From: Adhaeribacter rhizoryzae
Lineage (GTDB): Bacteria > Bacteroidota > Bacteroidia > Cytophagales > Hymenobacteraceae
Assembly: GCF_008629685.1 (NCBI RefSeq)
Contig: NZ_VWSF01000021.1
Location: forward strand, 49,091 to 113,090
Direction of reading: 5' to 3'
Length of the DNA stretch: 64,000 nucleotides
Shown here one piece after another: positions 1 through 7,039 of the stretch. Under the pieces are notes generated by a model that saw only the letters and a list, made by a program, of their open reading frames with translations, was not told the origin of the DNA and made no database searches. A program made the position numbers and the translations under genes. The number at the start of each line of letters is the position of its first letter. The stretch's first letter is position 1.

Positions 1-570
1 TTCGGCCAGCGAGCCGGCCATTTCTACGCCCGTTGGCCCGCCGCCCACAATTACAATATTTAGTAAACTTTGCCGCTTTTCCGGGTCTTTGGTCATGTTG
101 GCCATTTCAAACGATTGCAGCAATTGGCTCCGCAGGTTAAGCGCATCCGGAATTTGTTTCAGCGGAAAAGAATATTTTTTGATTTGCTCGTTGCCGAAGA
201 AATTTGACTTGGTACCAGTAGCAATAACCAGGTAATCGTACCGCAAATCGCCAATTAAAGTAGTTATGGTTTTGCTTTCGGAGTTAATGCGGGTTACCCG
301 AATGGGCCGGAAATGAAAATCCTCATAATCTTCGTCGAACATTTTGCGCAAAGGCTCGGCAATGGCATCGGGCTCCAGGCCAGCGGTAGCCACCTGGTAT
401 AAAAGCGGCCAGAAGCCGTGGTAATTTTGTTTGTTAAATAATACCACCTGAAAATCTTTACCCGATAATTTACGGGCCAGGTTAATGCCGCCAAAGCCGC
501 CGCCAATAATAACTACCCGGGGCTTGGTGGTATCGGGTATGTTAAGCGATAATTCTTCCAGTCTGAGCAT
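1..570 (-). CDS. ndh: Type II NADH dehydrogenase (NDH-2), N-terminal 190 residues; 3' end outside window
   Basis: The reverse strand reads from an ATG at 570 without a stop to the window edge. It gives a two-dinucleotide-fold flavoprotein start. An FAD-binding GGGFGG motif lies at residues 23-28 (VVIIGGGFGG). FWPLLYQVATAGLEP follows at about 53-67, as is typical of NDH-2. An ATG motif (YLVIATGT) lies near 113-120 and the second GxGxxG (VIVGGGPTGVEMAG) near 173-186. Members of this family oxidise NADH and reduce quinone at the inner face of the cytoplasmic membrane without pumping protons. The NADH-binding and C-terminal membrane-anchor parts lie beyond position 1. The homologous ferredoxin/sulfide reductases are possible alternatives, but the FWPLLYQVATG-type motif favours NDH-2. 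Confidence 0.9.
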   Translation of the reverse strand, partial: MLRLEELSLNIPDTTKPRVVIIGGGFGGINLARKLSGKDFQVVLFNKQNYHGFWPLLYQVATAGLEPDAIAEPLRKMFDEDYEDFHFRPIRVTRINSESKTITTLIGDLRYDYLVIATGTKSNFFGNEQIKKYSFPLKQIPDALNLRSQLLQSFEMANMTKDPEKRQSLLNIVIVGGGPTGVEMAGSLAE

Positions 571-740
571 AAGTATGTGTACTGTTGGGAGCTGTTAGGT
601 AAATATTAAATATTTAGTTGCCGTTAGGGAATATTTTGTATTCTTCTGGGTAAAAACCTGTTTTGTTTATTTTTAATTGATTTTATCGCCCAATTAATTA
701 TTGATTACTGTTATTACGCGTTATCGTTGGAGTCCACACT

Positions 741-797
741 TGTCATTCAGAAGGAAACTATTTAGCAAGTAACCCAATAGGTTCCTCTGGAATGACA
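741..797. repeat. Palindromic dispersed repeat, family A, copy 1
   Basis: TGTCATTCAGAAGGAAAC at 741-758 is followed after about 22 bases by its imperfect inverted partner, GTTCCTCTGGAATGACA. The left flank TTGGAGTCCACACT is shared almost exactly with copy 3 at 26626. It is the most degenerate of the four copies. Other copies are at 4456, 26640 and 36314. Confidence 0.75.
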
Positions 798-1001
798 GAC
801 TTGGGATCTAAAGCCCAATTATATATTGTGTAGCAGCAGTTAAATCAGGTTATAAAAAATAATATTAAAATATAGTAATCCTATTTATTATGAGATTACC
901 CCGGAAATAAAATAAAGTTTCAAGAAATAACAGCAGCCAATATTTTACACCGCCTATTTCTAATATGCTGTATACCTGTTCTGTTTTGGGCAGGTTGCTG
1001 C

Positions 1002-1115
1002 TAGTGCTCCGTCAAATTAAAAATTAGAAATTATGAATTGTGAATTATCATCAACTCGGCCAATAATATCTTATTGATAGATAAGTTTTCTAAACATTAA
1101 TTTGGTGGAGCACTA
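1002..1115. repeat. Small element with 19-bp terminal inverted repeats (MITE-like)
   Basis: TAGTGCTCCGTCAAATTAA (1002-1020) is mirrored by TTAATTTGGTGGAGCACTA (1097-1115) with 17 of 19 positions complementary. The 76 bases between are AT-rich and non-coding. I see no clear target-site duplication. The shape suits a non-autonomous mobile element or a structured palindrome, but only one copy is seen here. Confidence 0.5.
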
Positions 1116-1162
1116 ATTTCCGGCCGGAATGATAAAAAGGGCAGATTACTGTTCCGGGAAGC

Positions 1163-1201
1163 AAAATAAAAAGCCCTGCGGAGTTGTAAATCCGTCGGGC
1201 T
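1163..1201 (-). terminator. Rho-independent terminator of the amidase gene
   Basis: On the minus strand, GAGCCCGACGGA pairs with TCCGCAGGGCT (a few internal mismatches) around an 8-base loop. It is followed by TTTTTATTTTG, about 50 bases after the amidase stop. Confidence 0.65.
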
Positions 1202-1253
1202 CATTACTTAAGAATAATTAAAAAAAGAAAGATGCCTGGTGCTAGGCGTTGCT

Positions 1254-2885
1254 TTAAGATAATGCCGCAGAAGCCTTAAAGGTGGGCAATACCCGGTTTT
1301 TAGAAGCTTGTTCGTAGGCATAAGCCAGTTTTAATAATTCGCCTTCGGTGTAAGCGGTGCTAAAAAAAGAAAGGCCAATAGGTAAGCCCTGTACCAAGCC
1401 CAGCGGTACGGTAATGTGCGGATAACCCGAAATAGCCGCCGGCGAGGTAAAGCCATAGCCGGTAGAATAATCGCCGTTTATTAAATCTATGCACCAAGGC
1501 GGACCGTACGTAGGACCCGAAATTGCATCTAATTTATGTTCCCGCAACAGGTTGTCGATGGTTTTACGGGAAATCGTCAGGTTTTTCTGTAAGGCTTCTT
1601 GGTATTTGGGGCTGGTTAGGTCCCCGAGTTTTTCGGAGCTTTCGAGAATTTCCTGCTTAAAATAAGGCATGGCTTTGGCCTCGTTTTCTTTGTTAAACGC
1701 AATCAGTTGCGCCAGCGATTTTACCTTGCCGTTGGCTTTCGCCAAATATTTATTCAGGCCATCTTTAAATTCGTATTGCAGCACTTCAAATTCAGTTTCG
1801 CCTAGTTCGCGCATTTTTTTCATTATTTCTACTTCCACCACCGTAGCGCCTTTGCTTTTTAACAAGTCAAGCGCTTTCTGCAACAAGGTATCAATGCCCG
1901 GATGACCTTGCAAAAAAGATTTTTCTACCCCGATTCTTTTGCCTTGTAAGCCGTTGGCGTCCAGGAATTGCGTGTAATCCGGTTGTATTTTGCCTTCGCT
2001 TTCTTGCGTAACGGCATCGGCGGGGTCGAGGCCGGTTAAGAAGCTGAGTAAAATGGCGGTATCGCGTACGGTTCTGGTCATAGGCCCGGCCGTATCTTGC
2101 GTTTGCGAAATAGGAATAATACCCGAACGGCTCACTAAACCTACGGTTGGTTTCAGGCCTACTATACCATTTACCGAAGCCGGACAAACCACCGAGCCGT
2201 CGGTTTCGGTACCAACCGCCACTACGCACAAATTAGCCGCTACCACCACGCCCGAGCCCGAACTAGACCCGCAAGGCGTACGGTCCAACACGTACGGGTT
2301 GCGCGTTTGCCCACCCCGGCTGCTCCAGCCGCTCGTAGACCGCGTTGACCGGAAATTCGCCCACTCGCTCAAGTTGGTTTTACCCAAAATAACGGCACCA
2401 GCCTCGCGCAGTTTTTTTACAATAAAAGCATCGTAGGTAGCTTTGTTATCGGCCAGCGCAATCGAGCCCGCCGAAGTAGACATTTTATCGGCTGTATCAA
2501 TATTATCTTTTATCAGCACCGGAATGCCGTGCAGCGGGCCGCGTACTTTGCCGTTTTTCCTTTCCTGATCCAGAGCATCGGCAATATTTAAAGCATCCGG
2601 ATTTATTTCAATTACCGAGTTTAGCTTGGGTCCGTTTTTATCGATGGCTTCAATCCGGTCCAGGTACAGTTGCGTAATAGACCGGGAAGAATATTCGCCG
2701 TTTTGCATTTTTCCCTGCAAATCCGCAATGGTGGCTTCGTTTAACTGGAAGTTATCAGCATCGTTGCTGGCGGTTTTTTCGGCCTGCTTTTGGCTGGTTG
2801 CCCCCGGATTACAGGCTCCTACAGTAAGGGTTGATAACGTTAAACCAGCCAGGGAGCTATTTTTTAGAAAATTTCTTCGGTTCAT
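1254..2885 (-). CDS. Amidase-signature family hydrolase, exported lipoprotein
   Basis: 543 residues. The start MNRRNFLKNSS followed by a hydrophobic stretch and TVGAC gives a Tat-like twin arginine and a lipobox with Cys25, so the enzyme is probably exported and lipid-anchored. The amidase-signature fold is clear. The catalytic Lys is K126 in PVLIKDN, the GSSSGSG loop at 206-212 supplies the cis-serine, and the nucleophile is S231 in TETDGSVVCPAS. The family hydrolyses amides through a Ser-cisSer-Lys triad. The substrate cannot be told from sequence; family members act on peptide amides, acyl amides or related molecules. It is not GatA, because it stands alone, has an export signal and has no gatB/C neighbour. 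It is divergent from the amidohydrolase at 3035. Confidence 0.88.
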   Translation of the reverse strand: MNRRNFLKNSSLAGLTLSTLTVGACNPGATSQKQAEKTASNDADNFQLNEATIADLQGKMQNGEYSSRSITQLYLDRIEAIDKNGPKLNSVIEINPDALNIADALDQERKNGKVRGPLHGIPVLIKDNIDTADKMSTSAGSIALADNKATYDAFIVKKLREAGAVILGKTNLSEWANFRSTRSTSGWSSRGGQTRNPYVLDRTPCGSSSGSGVVVAANLCVVAVGTETDGSVVCPASVNGIVGLKPTVGLVSRSGIIPISQTQDTAGPMTRTVRDTAILLSFLTGLDPADAVTQESEGKIQPDYTQFLDANGLQGKRIGVEKSFLQGHPGIDTLLQKALDLLKSKGATVVEVEIMKKMRELGETEFEVLQYEFKDGLNKYLAKANGKVKSLAQLIAFNKENEAKAMPYFKQEILESSEKLGDLTSPKYQEALQKNLTISRKTIDNLLREHKLDAISGPTYGPPWCIDLINGDYSTGYGFTSPAAISGYPHITVPLGLVQGLPIGLSFFSTAYTEGELLKLAYAYEQASKNRVLPTFKASAALS

Positions 2886-3034
2886 GGTTGCTGTTTTACT
2901 AAAGATAAAGAATAATTAGTTTCGGTATAACCTAAACCACCTGCGGCTACATAATTTTAATATCCGGCTAAATACTATTACATTTAATAAGCTGATTAGC
3001 TGTTATTTTTTTACCTAACCCAAAATAACCAGTT

Positions 3035-4399
3035 ATGAGATATTGTTGCATTTTAATATTTTGCCTGATTCAATTCCAGGTAAATGGTCAGGGAACAGCT
3101 TCGGTAAAGCAAGGCGAAGTAGTTTTCCGGAACGTAAACGTAATACCCATGGATCAGGAACGGGTGTTAGCTAACCAGACCGTAGTGGTAAAAGATGGCA
3201 AAATTACTTATGTGGGCGAGGCCAAAAACGCGAAATACGGCAAAGCGGCCACCCTGGTAGAAGCCAAAGGCAAATATTTAATGCCAGGTTTAGCCGAAAT
3301 GCACGCCCACGTACCGCCCGTAGATAACCTGGAACCCATGAAAGAAGTTTTAATGTTGTTTGCGGCCAACGGCATTACCACCATTCGGGGCATGCTGGGG
3401 CACCCGCGCCACCTGGAACTGCGCAGTAAAATTAACAGCGGCGAAATATTAGGCCCTCATTTTTATACCACCGGTCCGTCGTTTAGCGGGCAAAGCGTGA
3501 AAACCCCGGAGCAAGCCACCAGTATGGTGCGGCAGCAGAAAGCAGCCGGCTATAATTATTTAAAACTGCATCCCGGCCTTACCCTCGAAACGTTTGATGC
3601 CATGGCCCAAACGGCCAAAGAAGTAAATATTCCGTTTGTGGGGCACGTTTCTTTTGATGTGGGTATCTGGCGGGCCATTAATGCCGGTTATTCTTCTATC
3701 GATCACTTGGATGGTTTTATTGAAGGTTTGGTACCGGGGATCGATAGTATGAAACAGGAACAGGTGGGTTTATTTGGCATGTTTGTGGCCGATAAAGTAG
3801 ATACTACCCGCATAACCAAATTAATGCAAGGATTAAAAGCTAAAAATATTTGGGTAGTGCCTACGCAAGCCCTGGCCGAACGGTGGTTTGCGCCCGTAAC
3901 CGTAGAGCAGTTTAGTAAAGCCCCCGAAATGGTTTACATGGCGCCGGAAGTAAGACGCAATTGGGCTAATAGTAAAAAAAGCTTGCAGGCTAATCCGCAG
4001 TACAATGCTGCTAAAATGAAAGCATATATTCAATTGCGGCGAAAATTAATATTGGCTTGTCAGCGCAACGGCGTTGGGTTATTATTAGGCTGTGATGCGC
4101 CGCAAATATTTAACGTACCCGGTTTTTCTACGCACCAGGAACTTAAATATTTGGTAGATGCGGGCTTAACGCCCTACCAAGCCCTGCAAACCGGCACCGT
4201 TAACGTAGCTAAATATTTAAATCAGACAGGCAATGCAGGAATTATTAAGGTTGGAGCTGTTTCGGATTTAATATTGCTGGCCGGTAACCCGCTGCAAGAT
4301 ATTACCCAAACCCGCCGGATAGAAGGCGTCATGCTCGGCAATCGTTGGCTGCCCAAAACTTACCTGCAACAGCAATTACAAAAGTTGAAAAAGGGATAA
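3035..4399 (+). CDS. Metal-dependent amidohydrolase (imidazolonepropionase/prolidase-like), secreted
   Basis: 454 residues with an N-terminal signal peptide ending near VNGQG. The TIM-barrel amidohydrolase motifs are present: MHAH at 89-92 (metal-binding HxH), YLKLHPG (candidate carboxylated lysine), GHVSFDVG and SIDHLDGF with the later metal-binding histidines, and LLLGCDAP with the catalytic Asp. The C-terminal part carries the small beta-sandwich typical of the family (VGAVSDLILLAGNPLQDI). Such enzymes hydrolyse cyclic amides or C-terminal amino acids, and this one should act in the periplasm. The exact substrate is unknown. It lies divergent from the amidase gene, which also acts on amide bonds, but a shared pathway is only a guess. 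Confidence 0.85.
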   Translation: MRYCCILIFCLIQFQVNGQGTASVKQGEVVFRNVNVIPMDQERVLANQTVVVKDGKITYVGEAKNAKYGKAATLVEAKGKYLMPGLAEMHAHVPPVDNLEPMKEVLMLFAANGITTIRGMLGHPRHLELRSKINSGEILGPHFYTTGPSFSGQSVKTPEQATSMVRQQKAAGYNYLKLHPGLTLETFDAMAQTAKEVNIPFVGHVSFDVGIWRAINAGYSSIDHLDGFIEGLVPGIDSMKQEQVGLFGMFVADKVDTTRITKLMQGLKAKNIWVVPTQALAERWFAPVTVEQFSKAPEMVYMAPEVRRNWANSKKSLQANPQYNAAKMKAYIQLRRKLILACQRNGVGLLLGCDAPQIFNVPGFSTHQELKYLVDAGLTPYQALQTGTVNVAKYLNQTGNAGIIKVGAVSDLILLAGNPLQDITQTRRIEGVMLGNRWLPKTYLQQQLQKLKKG

Positions 4400-4455
4400 T
4401 TTCCCCCTTAACCAGAAGTAAAAAAATCAGGCAACAAGCCTAAGCAATTCACCAA

Positions 4456-4511
4456 TGTTATTCAGGAGGAAACTATTTGGCTATCTGCTAAATAGTTTCC
4501 TCCTGAATGAT
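4456..4511. repeat. Palindromic dispersed repeat, family A, copy 2
   Basis: Perfect 19-bp inverted arms (4460-4478 and 4490-4508) surround an 11-base loop. The core is ATTCAGGAGGAAACTATTT. It sits between two convergent genes (amidohydrolase and sugar dehydrogenase), where it could serve as a bidirectional terminator, although neither side has a strong T-run. Confidence 0.8.
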
Positions 4512-4568
4512 ACGAATAGACTGCAATGGCAAATATTTTTTTTAACACTGTAATTATCCAAGGCCTAA

Positions 4569-6149
4569 TTATTTACCTTTTCCTTTACCGTTGTTATTGC
4601 CTTTGCCGCTATTATCGTTGGCGTGATCTTTTCCTTTGCCGTGTCCTTTATTGTCATCATTTCCCTTTTCTTTATCGGCTAAAACCAGCTTAAACACCTG
4701 GCCCGTATTGCCCGATGGACCTAAAAGATTGGAAACGGTCAGGTAAATTTCGCCTTCTAAATCCTGGCCAAAGCCTTTGAGGTAATAGCCAATATCGTTG
4801 GGCCGGTTTACTAAATTAATTTCCTGGTAATCCCATAAACCAGGGCCGGAAGGTTGCGCCATAAATAATTCAGCGTTTGGTGTGCCCGGATTTTGCGAGA
4901 AAGTGCCAAAAATATATTTACCTTGGAAACCCGGTATATCGTTGCCGCGGTAAACGTTGCCCCCAATAATGGTAGTAGCCCGGCCATTTGCCGGATTGCG
5001 GTAATTATTTACTTGAATTACGGGATCGATGAGCTTATTACCGTAAATATCTACATTAGGGCAGGAGGCCAAGGGTTGCAACGGACTGGCAGCATTAAAG
5101 CAAGAGGTGCCTTCTTTTACATTCCAGCCGTAATTCTGGCCTTTTTCCACCACGTCAATTTCTTCGTACAGTAATTGGCCGGCATCGCCGGCAAATAAGC
5201 GGCGGGAGCCGCTCATATCAAACGAGAACCGGAATGGGTTGCGAAAACCATAGGCCCAGATTTCGTCGCGGCCTGGTTTACCCACAAACGGATTATCGGC
5301 CGGAATACTATAAGGTGCGCCGCTGTTTACATCTAAACGCAAAATATTGCCAAACAGGTTGGCTTCAATATTCTGACCATTACCGCCGGCATTAACCGGA
5401 TACCAGTCTTCTACGTGGCCGGGACTAACATCATTGGCCCCACCGCCATCGCCAATGGCAATATACAGGTAGCCGTCCGGGCCAAACGCAATGGTACCGC
5501 CATTATGGTTCGATTGCGGATCGTCCATTTCTAATATTACTTTTTCGGTACTTAAATCGGCCATATTCTTATTACCTCCGGAAACCCGGTACTCCGATAC
5601 CCGGCTCAGGTTGTTCCAGGTAGTAGCAGGGGTTGGTCCGCCCGGGCGGGGCGGCAAAGTGTAATAAATAAAGAAGCGGCCATTATTTTTATAATCCGGG
5701 TGAAAGGCCAAGCCTAATAAACCCCGTTCGTCGTAGCCCGGGCTCAAGGGCACCATTTTGCTGGTTACATCTAAAAAAGGAGTAGCTAACTGGTTACCGG
5801 CTTCATCTACTATCCAGATTTTACCAATCTGGTCAATAATAAACAATCGTTTGCTGCCGTCGGGCACTGGTACCAGGCCAATTGGCGAAACCAGGCCGCT
5901 GGCAATTGGCTTTATATCTACCGGTTTCATGTTAAAGTGCGAAACCGATAATTGTTCGCTGGTTTGGGAATTGGTGGGTGCGGCTTCTTTTATTTCTTCC
6001 TGACAACTCTGCAGTAAAAATGTACTCAGGAGCAAGGCTAACCCAAACTTAAAGAATAAATGGTTAAAAGTAGTTTTAGCCGGAGCAGTGCTGCGCTGTC
6101 GGGACACTAAGGGTAAAAAGGTACTGGCGGTGTTCGTCTTTCTTTCCAT
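4569..6149 (-). CDS. PQQ-dependent sugar dehydrogenase (glucose/sorbosone dehydrogenase fold), lipoprotein
   Basis: I place the start at the ATG at 6149 (MERKTNTAST); an in-frame ATG at 6206 adds 19 residues with no signal character. A hydrophobic segment ending LLQSC gives a lipobox after an unusually long basic N-region. The six-bladed propeller shows GLLGLAFHPDYKNNG, HNGGTIAFGPDGYLYIAIGDGG and WAYGFRNPFRFSFD, all hallmarks of the soluble glucose dehydrogenase/Asd/HHIP-like family. These oxidise sugars in the periplasm with PQQ, but I see no PQQ synthesis genes here. The last 35 or so residues are a Gly/Lys/Asn/Asp low-complexity tail (repeats such as GKGKGK) that is not part of the propeller. 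The gene is convergent with the amidohydrolase. Confidence 0.87.
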   Translation of the reverse strand: MERKTNTASTFLPLVSRQRSTAPAKTTFNHLFFKFGLALLLSTFLLQSCQEEIKEAAPTNSQTSEQLSVSHFNMKPVDIKPIASGLVSPIGLVPVPDGSKRLFIIDQIGKIWIVDEAGNQLATPFLDVTSKMVPLSPGYDERGLLGLAFHPDYKNNGRFFIYYTLPPRPGGPTPATTWNNLSRVSEYRVSGGNKNMADLSTEKVILEMDDPQSNHNGGTIAFGPDGYLYIAIGDGGGANDVSPGHVEDWYPVNAGGNGQNIEANLFGNILRLDVNSGAPYSIPADNPFVGKPGRDEIWAYGFRNPFRFSFDMSGSRRLFAGDAGQLLYEEIDVVEKGQNYGWNVKEGTSCFNAASPLQPLASCPNVDIYGNKLIDPVIQVNNYRNPANGRATTIIGGNVYRGNDIPGFQGKYIFGTFSQNPGTPNAELFMAQPSGPGLWDYQEINLVNRPNDIGYYLKGFGQDLEGEIYLTVSNLLGPSGNTGQVFKLVLADKEKGNDDNKGHGKGKDHANDNSGKGNNNGKGKGK

Positions 6150-6428
6150 AATTTTTAATTTTTTAAGATGAAAAATAAATAGACTGCTATGTTGTATGCC
6201 AATCAAGTAAGATCCTCTGGACAGGCTATAAAGCCTGCGTCGCGTTTTTAGCCGAAGCTTCCGGTTTTATTTTATTGGTGTTAAAGCGGGTAAAAGCAAA
6301 AATTAAAGATTATTACTTTGTTAAAATTCTAAAGTGTGCAGCCACCACGGAAGGTTAACCCAAATGGTTGCCTGGGCAGATAAAAAAGCATAGGTTTATT
6401 CAGGAGATTGCTGAATTAGCCGGTATGC

Positions 6429-6459
6429 TTTTATTTATTGGATTAAATCTGTAATTTTG
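6429..6459 (+). promoter_or_regulatory. Predicted Bacteroidota sigma-A promoter of the metal-efflux operon
   Basis: TTTT at 6429-6432, a 19-base spacer and TAATTTTG at 6452-6459 match the Bacteroidota consensus TTTG-N19-TAnnTTTG (full match at -7). Transcription would begin near 6465, about 15 bases before the TTG start at 6480, which supports that start. Confidence 0.5.
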
Positions 6460-6479
6460 GCCGGAAAATCAGGATTGAC

Positions 6480-6863
6480 TTGAGGTTAAGAGCAATATTT
6501 TTTGCGGTATATATTTTTATCGGCTCCTTGCTGCCCAACTCCGATCTGCACGAAATTTCCAAAATAAGCTCCCTTATTCAACATTTCCAGCGCCACCAGG
6601 ATACTGCCGGGGGCAATTTAAGTTTGCTCGATTTCCTGAAAATGCACTATAAGGATGCAAAGCACATGCAATCCGAAAACCACGAAGCGCTGCCTTTTAA
6701 GAAGATGGGCAACTCGCCCTACGATTATTTTGTAAATTCCATTCGCTTCCATTATTCCGCTGAGGTACCCGAATTTTCCGAAATAATACATTTTCCGCAA
6801 CCCATTTCCCGGGTAAAATATACCTATGCCGGTACCATCTGGCAGCCTCCCAAAATAGCTTAG
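6480..6863 (+). CDS. Small exported protein of unknown function heading the metal-efflux operon
   Basis: 127 residues. The frame has no ATG between its upstream stop at 6444 and the signal sequence, so TTG at 6480 is the likely start; a well-matched promoter lies just before it. The hydrophobic N-terminus (RAIFFAVYIFIGSLLP) is a signal peptide or anchor. The rest is soluble and carries several histidines (HYKDAKH, SENHEALPFK) and ends in IWQPPKIA. From memory, short proteins with an H(E/x)xLPFK segment and a terminal IWQPPK occur upstream of CusA genes in other Bacteroidota, but no function is known to me. Position and histidines suggest periplasmic metal sensing, binding or complex assembly; this is inference. 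Confidence 0.7.
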   Translation: MRLRAIFFAVYIFIGSLLPNSDLHEISKISSLIQHFQRHQDTAGGNLSLLDFLKMHYKDAKHMQSENHEALPFKKMGNSPYDYFVNSIRFHYSAEVPEFSEIIHFPQPISRVKYTYAGTIWQPPKIA

Positions 6864-7039
6864 CATCATTTCGGGCCAAAAGTAAAGCCCTGCCGCATTA
6901 AGGCTGTAACCTAATTGGTTATAGCCTCCTGGCTGTAAACTTGCTTTTCCCGCCATTCAGATTGGTTCCGGCCGGAGCCGTTTCTGCCTGTTCTTATATT
7001 TTTTTAGCACCTGCCCGGCAGGTCAAAATCCTTATTTCG

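Larger units (their letters stand above)
571..1253. other. Non-coding spacer with repeats and a terminator
   Basis: No credible gene lies in this 683-bp stretch. It is AT-rich and holds one copy of the TGTCATTCAG palindromic repeat (741-797), a 114-bp segment with 19-bp inverted ends (1002-1115), and the terminator of the amidase gene (1163-1201). The promoter of the NDH-2 gene should be in 571-720, but I could not identify a convincing one. Confidence 0.6.

Noticed and set aside
294..506. Open frame of 70 codons on the minus strand
   Set aside because: It is a shifted frame of the NDH-2 gene, which reads through this stretch from ATG 570 with clear FAD and NADH motifs.
6618..6956. Minus-strand frame over the small exported protein gene
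   Set aside because: The plus frame has a signal peptide, a promoter and the recalled IWQPPK ending. The minus frame has no recognisable feature and overlaps the gene fully.
6941..7039. 33-residue N-terminal extension of the CusA fusion
   Set aside because: RND pumps of this family start at the MLNKIILFSI-type segment, so ATG 7040 is preferred.
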